A program made the position numbers and the translations under genes. From DAOUBP01 sp034432655 (lineage in GTDB: Bacteria; Chloroflexota; Anaerolineae; CG2-30-64-16): DNA of 63,892 nucleotides. Positions 32,209 to 40,100 of this stretch are shown here, piece after piece. Every line of letters starts with the position of its first letter. Positions within the stretch are counted from its first letter, which is position 1. The notes under the pieces are model-generated. The model searched no databases. It was not told where the DNA came from and was given only the letters and a program-made list of their open reading frames with translations. Location of the stretch: the NCBI GenBank assembly GCA_034432655.1, contig DAOUBP010000090.1:1-63892 (forward strand). The letters run 5' to 3'.

Positions 32209-32583
32209 TTACCCCCTTGCCATCTGCCCCACCACCCAGGGCGCGACCACATTGCCCTGGATGATGTGTTCTTCGATGATGCGCGGCACCATGTCCGGAT
32301 GGACGTTGCCGTAGGTGATGCGCGGGCCATCGCCCTGTTGGATGTCCACCAGCGGTTCTTTCGAGCACATGCCGATGCAGCCGGTGGTGACGACATGGGC
32401 GTCAATCTGGCGCGCGCTGAGCTCGTTCAGGAACGCCTGCATCACTTCGCGTGCGCCGGCTGCAATGCCGCACGTGCCCATGCCGATGATGATTGTCGTG
32501 TTGGTCTCGGTGCGGGTCTTGATCTCCTGCTGCAGTTGTGTCCGCAATTGTCGCAGCTCGTCGAGGCTCTTCAGTTTGGGCAT
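32209..32583 (-). CDS. HndB-like [2Fe-2S] ferredoxin subunit
   Basis: A 124-residue thioredoxin-like ferredoxin. The signature GMGTCGIAAGAREVM near residue 48 and TTGCIGMCSKEPLVDI match HndB of NADP-reducing hydrogenases, and the N-terminus is a charged helix (LDELRQLRTQLQQEI). It sits between NuoE- and NuoF-like genes exactly as in Hnd operons, and a paralog occupies the same place in the formate dehydrogenase operon (47444-47842). Confidence 0.88.
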   Translation of the reverse strand: MPKLKSLDELRQLRTQLQQEIKTRTETNTTIIIGMGTCGIAAGAREVMQAFLNELSARQIDAHVVTTGCIGMCSKEPLVDIQQGDGPRITYGNVHPDMVPRIIEEHIIQGNVVAPWVVGQMARG

Positions 32584-32595
32584 CTCCGCACCTCC

Positions 32596-33153
32596 TTATC
32601 TGCCACCCCGCGGCGGCACGGCAGACAGATCTACCGCCGCCTTGACGGGAGCCTGTGGCGTCACCTGGGCGGGCACTTCCACGGCCTTGCCGGCGCGCAG
32701 ATCGCGTATCTTGCTGGTGGCGACATCGGGCGTCATCTGGCCCAAAGGCTCATCGTCAATGACGACGATGGGCGCAAGCGCACATGCGCCCAGGCAGCGC
32801 ACCCCTTCCAACGAGAATTTGCCGTCGGCCGTGGTGTTGCCGGCCTTGATGCCCAGCTCTTTCTCCAGGGTTTCCAGGATCAGCGCGCCGCCCTTGACGT
32901 GGCAGGCGGTCCCCAGACAGACCTTGCATTGGTGTTCGCCTTTGGGATGCAGGCTGAAGGCCTTGAAGAAGGTGGCCAGGCGGTAGACGTGGCCCAACGG
33001 CATCCCCACGCGCTCGGCCACCAGCTCCAGCGCCTGACGGGGCAGATAGTTGTATTCGCGCTGGATGTCCTGGAGGATAGCAAGGCTGTTGGTCATGTCC
33101 GCGTCGTAACTGCGGATGATCTCTTCAACGCGTTCGGGGTTATAGACGTTCAT
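32596..33153 (-). CDS. nuoE: NuoE-like [2Fe-2S] subunit
   Basis: A 185-residue 24-kDa-type subunit with ligands CLGTAC and CLGAC in the usual arrangement. It has an extra C-terminal tail of about 30 residues rich in Pro, Ala and Val (VPAQVTPQAPVKAAVDL), which may be a flexible linker. The ATG overlaps the HdrA-N stop (ATGA), so the two proteins are made together. This coupling argues that the short HdrA is the true product and not a broken gene. Confidence 0.9.
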   Translation of the reverse strand: MNVYNPERVEEIIRSYDADMTNSLAILQDIQREYNYLPRQALELVAERVGMPLGHVYRLATFFKAFSLHPKGEHQCKVCLGTACHVKGGALILETLEKELGIKAGNTTADGKFSLEGVRCLGACALAPIVVIDDEPLGQMTPDVATSKIRDLRAGKAVEVPAQVTPQAPVKAAVDLSAVPPRGGR

Positions 33154-33995
33154 CGGTCACCCGGCCTCCTTTCGCCCAGGCTCATCTGGCCCATCTTGAT
33201 CAGCTTCAGCCGCGGGATGCGTCTGGTGAAGCATTCCGACCAGCAGAGGCCGCAACCGGTGCACGCTTCGGGATCCACGTAGCGGGCCTTCTTGCGCACC
33301 TTAACGGTGAAGTGGCCCACGTAGCCCGAGACTTCTTCGACTTCGCTGTAGGTCAGGAGCTCAATGTTGGGATGCCGACCGGCATCCATCATCTTGGGCC
33401 CCAGTATTCAGGTGCTACAGTCAAGCGTGGGGAACGTCTTATCGAGCTGGGCCATGTGCCCGCCGATAGACGGCTCCCGCTCGACCAGGTACACCTTGTA
33501 GCCTGCGTCCGCGATGGTGAGCGCGGCCTGAATGCCCGCGATACCGCCGCCGACGACCAGCGCAGCCGGGGTCACCGGCTCCTTGCGCGAGTAGAGCGGC
33601 TCCTGCAAGGCCACCCGCATCACGGCTGCGTTGATCAGCCGCTTGGCTTTCTCTGTGCCCTGGGCCACGTCGTCCACTACCCAAGACACGTGTTCGCGGA
33701 TGTTGGCCATGGCGAAGTGATACGGGTTCATCCCGGCCGCTGAGACCGCGTTCTGAAAGGTCGGCTCGTGCATACGCGGGGAACAAGAGGCCACGACCAC
33801 GCGGTTCAATCCCAGCTCTTGGATGTCCTGTTGGATCATCTTCTGGCCGGGGTCCGAGCACATGTACTTATGCTCGCGCGCCACGACGACGTTAGGCAGT
33901 CCCGAGGCGAATTTGACCACCTCGGGCACGTTGACTGTGGCCGCGATGTTCACGCCACAGTCGCAGACATAGACTCCGATTTTGGGTTGTTCCAT
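33150..33995 (-). CDS. hdrA: HdrA N-terminal half, with in-frame UGA (selenocysteine)
   Basis: Read through UGA at 33408-33410 this gives 281 residues. N-terminal HdrA domain: YVCDCGVNIAATVNV and HKYMCSDPGQKMIQ; FAD motif VVGGGIAGIQAALTIADAG near residue 145; then TLDC193ST-UGA196-ILGPKMMDAGRHPN, where HdrA proteins have Cys. It continues through KARYVDPEACTGCGLCWSEC, a [4Fe-4S] motif, and stops at a start-stop overlap with nuoE. HdrA is an established selenoprotein family, and a SECIS-like hairpin follows. The protein lacks the C-terminal 350 residues of normal HdrA; those are on the HoxU fusion at 28525-30318. It would bind FAD and take part in electron bifurcation. Confidence 0.9.
33370..33387 (-). 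promoter_or_regulatory. Putative bacterial SECIS hairpin (HdrA)
   Basis: A perfect 7-bp stem GGATGCC/GGCATCC with loop GGTC, the loop beginning 27 bases after the UGA on the minus strand. Loop GGU matches the start of the E. coli fdhF loop. It is within coding sequence and inside the usual distance range. Confidence 0.75.
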
Positions 33996-34027
33996 GAACG
34001 GTACCTCCTACGTTGAGTGGGCCGGAT

Positions 34028-34174
34028 GGGCCGTCCACGAATGACACACGAATGCACGAATCGAGAGGCCGCGCGGCGCCGCTGACCTCGATTGGCGCTG
34101 CGGGCCGCGTGGGCCGTCCACGAATGACACACGAATGCACGAATCGAGGGGCCGCACGGCGCCGCCGACCTCGA
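34028..34174. repeat. 83-base direct tandem repeat between HdrA-N and phosphatase genes
   Basis: Two copies of about 63 bases start at 34028 and 34111, both beginning GGGCCGTCCACGAATGACAC and ending GACCTCGAT, with three or four mismatches. They fill the roughly 209-base gap. No clear promoter is seen, so the repeat may separate the signalling cassette from the redox genes within one operon. Confidence 0.8.
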
Positions 34175-34204
34175 TGCACGCGATGGGCCGCGTGGGCGGC
34201 GGCC

Positions 34205-35383
34205 TCACCAATACGCGACTTCTACGACCTTCCCTCGCTCCCGCAACACTTCCGCCAGCCGTGCGATCGCGCCCTTCCGCAACGGCGTGCCGTCGCGCTC
34301 GGTCTGCGCCGGATTCACGGCCAGGCCGACCAGGAAGGTGACCTTGTCCGCCTCCAGCAGCAGCTTCGCCAGCCGGGACGCGCCGTCTGCCCGGCCGAGC
34401 AGCTCGCTTGGACGCCTGGCCGCCGCCAGCCGTTCGGCGGCCAGGCGCAGGGTCACCACCCCTTCGGTGACCAGCGCGACCGGCAGCGCGCCGTCTGGCA
34501 TCACCAGCCGCGAGGTCGGCGGCACTTCGCGCCAGCCGCCCGCCGGCCGCGGCTCCATGACCAACGTGGCGTTCAACAGCCGGGCAGCGAGCTGCGCCGT
34601 CGTATCCCCACAGATGATCCGGGTGCCCTCCTCGGCCATCAGCCGGGCCAGCGCCTCCGGGTCTTTCTGCCGGTCAGCCGGCGGCCCGCTCCACACCGTG
34701 GCCGTGCGCATGGGCCGGACGAACAGGGCGAGAAGCTGGAAGCCAGAAACGGATAGCCGGCTTCCAGCTTCCGGCTGCCGGGTTCCAGCCTCCAGCCTCC
34801 GGCTTCCGGCCAGCCGCACCAGCGCCCCCGCCAGTTGCTCTGCGTCGCAGCCGGTCGCGGTGAGGCGACGCACCGAGAGCGCGACGTCTCGCCAGCTCCA
34901 CGAGCGCGCCTCCCGACTCGTTCCGAGGTAACCCTCGCTCACCAGCGCCAGGTGATCGCCGGCCTGCACCGTGAAATCACACCGGCGTACCAGGCGGCCG
35001 GCCTGCTCCTCTTCCACGACGGGCAAGAGGAGGAAGTTTCCCTTGCGGGCCATGAAGAGCGGCGGCGCGTCTATCTCGGCCAGTTCTGCCCGCCCATCCC
35101 GGCCGATGCGCAACAACGCCAGCGCGACGTGCTCGCCCGCCGGCAGAGCGGCGAGCACATCGGCCACGACCGCGTCCATCATCGTCCCGGCCGCCAGTGC
35201 GCGGGCGGCCCGTTGGCGCAGGGGGTCGGCATCCGCGCGCGGCGGTTTGCCTTCCGCTGCCGGCTCTCGGCCGCCGACCACCCCCACAAAGCATTCTTCA
35301 GTTGTCAATGTGCTCACGACCGCGCCGGTCGCCCCGGCTTCCGCCGGCCAGACCTGCGCTGCACTCTCAACCCACAGCCGCAA
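34205..35383 (-). CDS. SpoIIE-like PP2C-type phosphatase
   Basis: A 392-residue protein with the SpoIIE/PP2C-like pattern: FVGVVGGRE at the first strand, GTMMDAVVADVLAALPAGEHVALALLRIG, QAGDHLALVSEGYLG. Downstream is a second domain with IICGDTTAQLAARLL, VTEGVVTLRLAAERL and a C-terminal part KVTFLVGLAVNPAQ. It would dephosphorylate a serine/threonine on a partner, perhaps opposed by the ATPase-domain protein at 36189. The start TTG 35383 has GAAGGAGA upstream. Residues 190-215 are encoded by a TTCCAGCCTCCGGC repeat inserted in frame (34733-34810). Confidence 0.72.
   Translation of the reverse strand: MRLWVESAAQVWPAEAGATGAVVSTLTTEECFVGVVGGREPAAEGKPPRADADPLRQRAARALAAGTMMDAVVADVLAALPAGEHVALALLRIGRDGRAELAEIDAPPLFMARKGNFLLLPVVEEEQAGRLVRRCDFTVQAGDHLALVSEGYLGTSREARSWSWRDVALSVRRLTATGCDAEQLAGALVRLAGSRRLEAGTRQPEAGSRLSVSGFQLLALFVRPMRTATVWSGPPADRQKDPEALARLMAEEGTRIICGDTTAQLAARLLNATLVMEPRPAGGWREVPPTSRLVMPDGALPVALVTEGVVTLRLAAERLAAARRPSELLGRADGASRLAKLLLEADKVTFLVGLAVNPAQTERDGTPLRKGAIARLAEVLRERGKVVEVAYW
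34733..34810. repeat. TTCCAGCCTCCGGC-type repeat inside phosphatase gene
   Basis: Imperfect repeats of CTTCCAGC, CCTCCGGC and GGAAGC-type words. It inserts an RRLEAGTRQPEAGSRL peptide in the middle of the phosphatase. A close relative is at 50980-51060. Confidence 0.75.
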
Positions 35384-35408
35384 TGCGCCGTCTCCTTCGC
35401 CCTGCTTC

Positions 35409-36173
35409 TCAATCCTTTATCCCCAACGAGCTCATCCCATCCACCCACACCCCTCGTTCTCCCACACCGGCCAGGGCCAGCGCCAGCTCCGCCACGGTGC
35501 GGTGCATCACCTTGATGGTGGTGCGCCGATGGATCTCGTTCAGCCGATGCGCATCGCTGTTGGCGATCAGCCCGTAGCGCGCCAGTTGCGGGAAGCGGGC
35601 CCGGGCCTCTTTCACCCCCAGCAGATGCGAGATCTCCACGCCCGGAACGTCCAGGCCGGCCGGGATGAAGCCCAGGTTGGCAATGATGCTGTACATCGGC
35701 CGGTCCACATGGGCCGGCAGGCACAGCCCGCCAAGTTCGCGCACCCCCCGGACGACCTCATCCACGCTCAGGGAGGTGGAGGTGGCCAAAAGCCGCTCGT
35801 TGTAGCCGAGCGGCTCGCCGTCGGCCGAGAGCACCACCTGTTCGCCGAAGAGCTCCGGCCTGTTCTTGAGGGGCGGCAGACTGGCGTAGACGACCTCCTG
35901 CCAGCGCAGCACCTGTTCCAGCGTATCGAACAGGCACAGCAGATGCACTTCCTCGCGGGATTGCACCTCCATGCCCGGCCAGACCACGATCCCCGTCCCC
36001 TGCGCGGCCTGGAGCGCCGCGGCGGCGTTCTCGGCCGAGTTGTGGTCGGTCACGGCGATCAGGTCCAGGCCCTCCTCCTGCGCCCGGGCCACGATCAGAT
36101 CGGGCAACATCTCCGCTTCGGCGCACGCCGAGAGGACCGTGTGGATATGCAGGTCCGCAGTGAAAAAAGGCAT
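35409..36173 (-). CDS. PHP-domain metal-dependent phosphoesterase
   Basis: A 254-residue PHP protein. The metal-binding motifs are FTADLHIHTVLSACAE (DxHxH), VTDHNSAEN, GMEVQSREEVHLL, PAHVDRP and NSDAHRLNE. Members hydrolyse phosphoesters or nucleotides. It is in a four-gene cassette with the SpoIIE-like phosphatase, an ATPase-domain protein and a DRTGG protein, placed between hdrB and hdrA. Such cassettes accompany electron-bifurcating hydrogenases in other anaerobes, but their task is not established. Confidence 0.88.
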   Translation of the reverse strand: MPFFTADLHIHTVLSACAEAEMLPDLIVARAQEEGLDLIAVTDHNSAENAAAALQAAQGTGIVVWPGMEVQSREEVHLLCLFDTLEQVLRWQEVVYASLPPLKNRPELFGEQVVLSADGEPLGYNERLLATSTSLSVDEVVRGVRELGGLCLPAHVDRPMYSIIANLGFIPAGLDVPGVEISHLLGVKEARARFPQLARYGLIANSDAHRLNEIHRRTTIKVMHRTVAELALALAGVGERGVWVDGMSSLGIKD

Positions 36174-36188
36174 AGACGCCGCAAGACC

Positions 36189-36884
36189 TCAGCCCGCCGC
36201 CGGAAATCCGGCTTCCCCTTCTACGAGAAAATCCCGTAGCCACTCTCTGACGGCCGGATGACTCAGGGGCACATCGCCCAGCTCCGCCTTGATCTCCCGC
36301 GTATCGAAGGCAAATTCGTGTACGGCGGCCCCGGTTTCCCAGGCTCCCTGCTCGCCTGTGTCCTCTTTTCCTTCTGTCCTGAAAATGGCCTCGTCCGCGT
36401 GCCAGGCACCTGGGAGGGTGCCTGGCACGCGGACACTTTCATTTGCCCTGGCGCCGGCTGCGGCATGGGCATCTTTCCTGCGATGCACATAACGCACATC
36501 GCACATGCCGCCCAGGATGAACGAGAGCAGCGTGCCGGCCATGTCCCCCAGCGGCGCCCGGTCGAGGTGGCTGTGTTGAAAAGTCGCCACCAGCGTTGTG
36601 CCCTGTCCCACCTGTGACGTGATGGCCAATCCCCCGTTGCACCGTTCGGCCGCCATCTTGAAAAGAGGAATGCCCAACCCTATATGACGTGTTTTGCGCG
36701 TTGTAAAGAACGGATCTGTCACGCGTGCCAGTGTCGCTTCGTCCATCCCCCGGCCGTTGTCGCGAATGGTGATCGTCAGGCGATCGGCGGGCAGGTCTTC
36801 ATCAATGATCAGCTCGACCAGCGTCGCGCCCGCCTCCAGCGAATTCTGCAAGGCGTCCAGGATGTGCAGGCTCAGTTCACGCAT
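36189..36884 (-). CDS. HATPase-domain (anti-sigma/serine-kinase-like) protein
   Basis: A 231-residue GHKL ATPase: LHILDALQNSLEAGA (N box), RDNGRGMDEATLARVTDPFFTTRKT (G1) and IGLGIPLFKMAAERCNGGL (G2). It lacks a histidine phosphoacceptor domain, so it resembles switch kinases of the RsbT/SpoIIAB kind. Residues about 140-180 are a low-complexity insert that includes a perfect 18-bp palindrome. It probably works with the SpoIIE-like phosphatase two genes downstream. Confidence 0.82.
   Translation of the reverse strand: MRELSLHILDALQNSLEAGATLVELIIDEDLPADRLTITIRDNGRGMDEATLARVTDPFFTTRKTRHIGLGIPLFKMAAERCNGGLAITSQVGQGTTLVATFQHSHLDRAPLGDMAGTLLSFILGGMCDVRYVHRRKDAHAAAGARANESVRVPGTLPGAWHADEAIFRTEGKEDTGEQGAWETGAAVHEFAFDTREIKAELGDVPLSHPAVREWLRDFLVEGEAGFPAAG
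36393..36434. repeat. GTCCGCGTGCCAGGCACC palindrome inside ATPase gene
   Basis: An 18-bp perfect inverted repeat with a TGGGAG loop, inserted in frame in the gene for the HATPase protein. It looks like a REP/MITE-type element; translation gives two copies of a VPGT/PGAWHAD peptide. Confidence 0.85.
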
Positions 36885-36942
36885 GGGAACCTCAGGTATC
36901 AGGTAGCCGAGATTGCCCGCTACCCAAATTCCCGATCCCTCG

Positions 36943-37281
36943 TCATCGCACCCCCAGCTCCCACAGCTTTCCCGCTACCTCATATGTTGTTAGCGACGTT
37001 GCCAAAAGGGGTATATCCTCCTGATCGGCCTTCTCCACAGTCGCCGGATCAATCTTCGCCCCTTCGGTCACGACGACGCCCGCCAGGTTCACCAGGCTGG
37101 CGACCGCCACAATGTTGGGATGCCCCTGGACCGTCAACCAGAGATCTCCCCCTTTCGCCCTGGCCATCACATAGCTGAGGAGGTCGCACACGTAGCCGCC
37201 TGTGACCTCCTTCTCTTCCAGCCGATCGGCCCCGGCGCAAACCTGGAGCCCCAGTCTCTGTACGATATCCGCCAGATTCAT
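36943..37281 (-). CDS. DRTGG-domain protein
   Basis: A 112-residue free-standing DRTGG-type domain (VQRLGLQVCAGADRLEEKEVTG at the start, CDLLSYVMARAKGGDLWLTVQ, NLAGVVVTEGAKID, DIPLLATSLTTYEVAGKLWELG at the end). It is distantly related to the DRTGG proteins at 21610 and 41015. It lies between hdrB and the ATPase gene, at the head of the signalling cassette. Confidence 0.8.
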   Translation of the reverse strand: MNLADIVQRLGLQVCAGADRLEEKEVTGGYVCDLLSYVMARAKGGDLWLTVQGHPNIVAVASLVNLAGVVVTEGAKIDPATVEKADQEDIPLLATSLTTYEVAGKLWELGVR

Positions 37282-37314
37282 CGCGCCCCCCTTCGGCCAG
37301 CGGCCGGCATCGCC

Positions 37315-38199
37315 TCATACCACCACGGTTTGCTCGGCCAGTTTGGCCAGGGCCGGTTCCACCGGCACCACATGCCTCTTGAATTGTAGCTCGCGCTCCG
37401 ACAGGCCAAACGCCAGGCCGATCAGTTGGGGCAGGAAGGTGACCGGGATCTTGATCGGCTTGCCGAGGACGCGCGACACCTTGTCCTGATAGGAGTCCAG
37501 GTTCATGTGGCACATGGGGCAAACCGTGGTGATGCAGTCGGCGGGCAGGGCCGCGTCCAGGATGCTGCCGGCGATGCGCAGTCCCAGCTCCGGTTTGGTG
37601 GTCAACAGAGCCGTGCCGCAACAGGTCGCCTCTTGCAGATGGTGGTACACCGTCGCGCCGATCGCTTCCAGGATGGCGACCATGGACCAGGGCCGCTGCC
37701 CGTCGTCGTAGGACGCATAGGGCCGCACCGTCTGGCAGCCGTAGTACGGCGCCACCTTGAGGCTGGTTAACGGCCGCACCACCCGTTTGGCGATCGCCGC
37801 AGGGCCGAAGTCGTTGGCCAGCACGTCCAGCATGTGCCGCACGGTGATCGTGCCGTCATAGCGGAGGTTCTCGACCTCCAGGGCCTGGTTGACGCGGGCC
37901 AGGGTGGCCGGGTCGGCGACGGCCGCGTTGGTGCGCGCAAAGCTGGTGAAGCACGCGCTGCATCCCACCACCATCGTCCGGCTGTCTCCCATTTTCTCGG
38001 CGATGGCCAGGTTGCGCGCGGGCAACGCCAGCCCCAACAGGTCGCTCATCACAGGCGCTACGCTGGCGCCGCAACAGGTCCAATCTTCGATCTCCCGGAT
38101 CTCGGCGCCCAAGGCCCTGAAGACGGCCAGCAATGCGCTTTGGTATTCCTGGGCCGAGGCATCCATCGAGCAGCCGGGATAGAAGAGGTAGGCTTTCAT
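37315..38199 (-). CDS. hdrB: Heterodisulfide reductase subunit B (HdrB)
   Basis: A 294-residue HdrB with the two CCG domains that hold non-cubane [4Fe-4S] clusters: YPGCSMDASAQEY ... DWTCCGA ... GCSACF, and YYGCQTVRPY ... ATCCGTALL ... CPMCHMNLD. In the Mvh/Hdr complex it reduces a disulfide-type substrate. In bacteria without coenzyme M the acceptor is unknown. It overlaps hdrC by 4 bases (ATGA), which shows coupling. Confidence 0.93.
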   Translation of the reverse strand: MKAYLFYPGCSMDASAQEYQSALLAVFRALGAEIREIEDWTCCGASVAPVMSDLLGLALPARNLAIAEKMGDSRTMVVGCSACFTSFARTNAAVADPATLARVNQALEVENLRYDGTITVRHMLDVLANDFGPAAIAKRVVRPLTSLKVAPYYGCQTVRPYASYDDGQRPWSMVAILEAIGATVYHHLQEATCCGTALLTTKPELGLRIAGSILDAALPADCITTVCPMCHMNLDSYQDKVSRVLGKPIKIPVTFLPQLIGLAFGLSERELQFKRHVVPVEPALAKLAEQTVVV

Positions 38200-38774
38200 C
38201 TGCGCCCCTCCAGTTCTGCTACCCGGTCGAACAGCTTCGCCAGCTTGCCCTCACCCACCAGGCGTGGTAACTCCGGGCGCAACTTCCCGCGGCGCAAAAG
38301 GGTGAGTCCCATACCGGCGTAGCCCAAGGCATTCAGGGGGTTGGTGGACAAGAAATAGCGCGCCATGAATTCGGTCTCGCGCATCCGGCCGTAGCGACGC
38401 ATGACATCGCTGAAAGCCAGGTAAAAAGCGGTGCTTTCGCGCCACTGCTTGATCTGCTGCTGGATGGCGAGTTGTTTCAGCTTGGCGATGGTTTCGGTGA
38501 GGGGGATGCCGCGCGGACAACGGACCTGGCATTGGTAGCAGATGCTGCATAGCCACATCGTCTTGCTGCGCAGCACTTCGTCCACCAGGCCCAACTGCAC
38601 CATCCGCCACATCTTGCGCGGGGTGATATCCATTGCTGACGCCGAGGGGCAAGATGCGGTACAGGTGCCGCACTGGATGCAGGTTCGCAACAACTGTCCG
38701 GCGGGTGTCAGCCGGTCGCTGAACATCGGATCGCGTTGGATGTCGGTGAGGACGATGACATCGGAATTGCTCAC
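38196..38774 (-). CDS. hdrC: Heterodisulfide reductase subunit C (HdrC)
   Basis: A 192-residue HdrC with two [4Fe-4S] motifs: CIQCGTCTASCPSA and CSICYQCQVRCPRGI. It passes electrons from HdrA to HdrB. It is the first gene of the operon. The GTG at 38774 has AAGGAGG five bases upstream. A palindromic operator and a -10 box lie in the 192 bases before it. Confidence 0.93.
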   Translation of the reverse strand: MSNSDVIVLTDIQRDPMFSDRLTPAGQLLRTCIQCGTCTASCPSASAMDITPRKMWRMVQLGLVDEVLRSKTMWLCSICYQCQVRCPRGIPLTETIAKLKQLAIQQQIKQWRESTAFYLAFSDVMRRYGRMRETEFMARYFLSTNPLNALGYAGMGLTLLRRGKLRPELPRLVGEGKLAKLFDRVAELEGRR

Positions 38775-38907
38775 AGATGCCTCCTTGCAGCGTGATCCGC
38801 TAAGCTGGACAGAAAGCCATTCGGGATTGGGCCGAAACAGGACGGCAGGGCCACCCGAACGCGCAACAACTGCCCGAAGATGATAGGGATATCTAATAGC
38901 CCTTATT

Positions 38908-38913
38908 ACTATA
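38908..38913 (-). promoter_or_regulatory. Predicted -10 box of the hdrC operon
   Basis: TATAGT on the minus strand. A start site about seven bases further would be near 38901, which puts the palindrome at 38931-38954 at about -41.5. That is the position of a class II CRP/FNR activator site. No good -35 box is seen, as expected for such promoters. Confidence 0.5.
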
Positions 38914-38930
38914 AGCTGTTCGATTTGTCA

Positions 38931-38954
38931 CGAATATGACATAGGTCATATTCG
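38931..38954 (-). promoter_or_regulatory. CRP/FNR-like operator before hdrC
   Basis: A perfect inverted repeat CGAATATGAC-N4-GTCATATTCG. The core ATGAC-N4-GTCAT has the half-site size and spacing of CRP/FNR-family operators. Similar cores are found upstream of two other operons here (48416, 59771). Confidence 0.65.
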
Positions 38955-38966
38955 CGCAACGAATCC

Positions 38967-40085
38967 CTAGGTCTTGGGATCACGGTATAACGGAAAGGTG
39001 ACCGTGAAGGTAGAACCCTTGCCGAGTTCACTTTCCACATTGATTTCCCCGTGGAATTTGTCCACCAGTTCTTTCACAATCACCAGGCCTAGCCCGGTAC
39101 CGGTGATGTTGGCCGCCCGGACATTAGGAGCGCGATAGAACTCCTGAAAGAGGTGCGTCATCGCCTCGGCCGGGATGCCCATCCCTGTATCCGCAACTGT
39201 CACAGTTACGGTGCCGTCGCTGCGGCTGAACGAGACGGTGACCTGTCCTCCGCTCGGGGTGTACTTGATCGCATTGCTGATCAGGTTGACGAAGATGCGG
39301 TCGAGGCCGTCCTCTGTGGCTCGCACCACCAGCTCCTCATAACATGGCCGAAAGATCAGGGAAACCCCCTTTTCCTCAGCGCCGGGGCTGAGCAGCAGCA
39401 CCGCCCTGCCTACTGCAGCGTTCAGCATGGTGGGTTCAAGGGCCTGGGTTGCGATGGATCGGCTGGCTGCCAGGTCCAACAGGTCGTTCACCAGCCCTTC
39501 CAGGCGGTCCAACTGGTTTGAGATGCGGCTGAAGACGTCCTGCTGCCGTTCGGTGAGCGGTCCGGCATAGCCCTTGACAACGTTGCGAACCAGGGTCTGC
39601 GCAACGGCTACCGGGGAGCGTAACTCATGGGTGGTGACATGGAAGAACTGGGCCCGGTTGGCCTCAATTTGCTGTAACTCGGCGGCATGACGCACGGCAG
39701 CGAGCGCAACCGTGCCCAGCGCGCTCAGGGCTGTCAGGGCCTCGAAAGGCAGCGTTTCGACAGGGGAATGGCCGATCGCCAGCAGGCCCAAGGGGTGTTC
39801 GGCCGTGCCGAGGCGCCAGACAGAAATGCAGTCAATTCCGGGAATGTGGAGAGGGTCGAGGGAGGTGATAGGGTATTTGTGGGCGCTTCCTTGCCGCAAC
39901 GCTTGTTGGGCTGCCGGGCTGTCGGCAGGCAGGAAACTATTTGTCGCTGGCGGCTTGCCGCAACTGCTCGCCAGCCTGAGCCGCACGGCAGCCGGGTCGT
40001 ACACCCAGCCTGTCACCTGACCCGTGGGGGCCAGGTGACAGGCGGCTTCGACCAGCAGCTTCAGGACCTCGGCTTCATCTGCCAT
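38967..40085 (-). CDS. Soluble sensor histidine kinase with GAF-like domain
   Basis: A 372-residue cytoplasmic kinase. Residues 1-150 look like a GAF-type sensor (AVRLRLASSCGKP, PLGLLAIGHSPV). The HisKA motif FFHVTTHELRSPVAVAQT holds the phosphoacceptor His near 165. The HATPase boxes are NLISNAIKYTPSGG, VADTGMGIPAEAM and GTGLGLVIVKELVD. No membrane helix is present. It is the last gene of the formate dehydrogenase operon, after two receiver-only proteins that may be its targets. Confidence 0.9.
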   Translation of the reverse strand: MADEAEVLKLLVEAACHLAPTGQVTGWVYDPAAVRLRLASSCGKPPATNSFLPADSPAAQQALRQGSAHKYPITSLDPLHIPGIDCISVWRLGTAEHPLGLLAIGHSPVETLPFEALTALSALGTVALAAVRHAAELQQIEANRAQFFHVTTHELRSPVAVAQTLVRNVVKGYAGPLTERQQDVFSRISNQLDRLEGLVNDLLDLAASRSIATQALEPTMLNAAVGRAVLLLSPGAEEKGVSLIFRPCYEELVVRATEDGLDRIFVNLISNAIKYTPSGGQVTVSFSRSDGTVTVTVADTGMGIPAEAMTHLFQEFYRAPNVRAANITGTGLGLVIVKELVDKFHGEINVESELGKGSTFTVTFPLYRDPKT

Positions 40086-40100
40086 CAGCAGCAACGTCTG

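Noticed and set aside
33150..33392. HdrA-N as two broken pieces of a pseudogene
   Set aside because: Frame and homology continue across the UGA, a SECIS-like hairpin is present, and the gene end overlaps nuoE in a coupled ATGA, so it looks functional.
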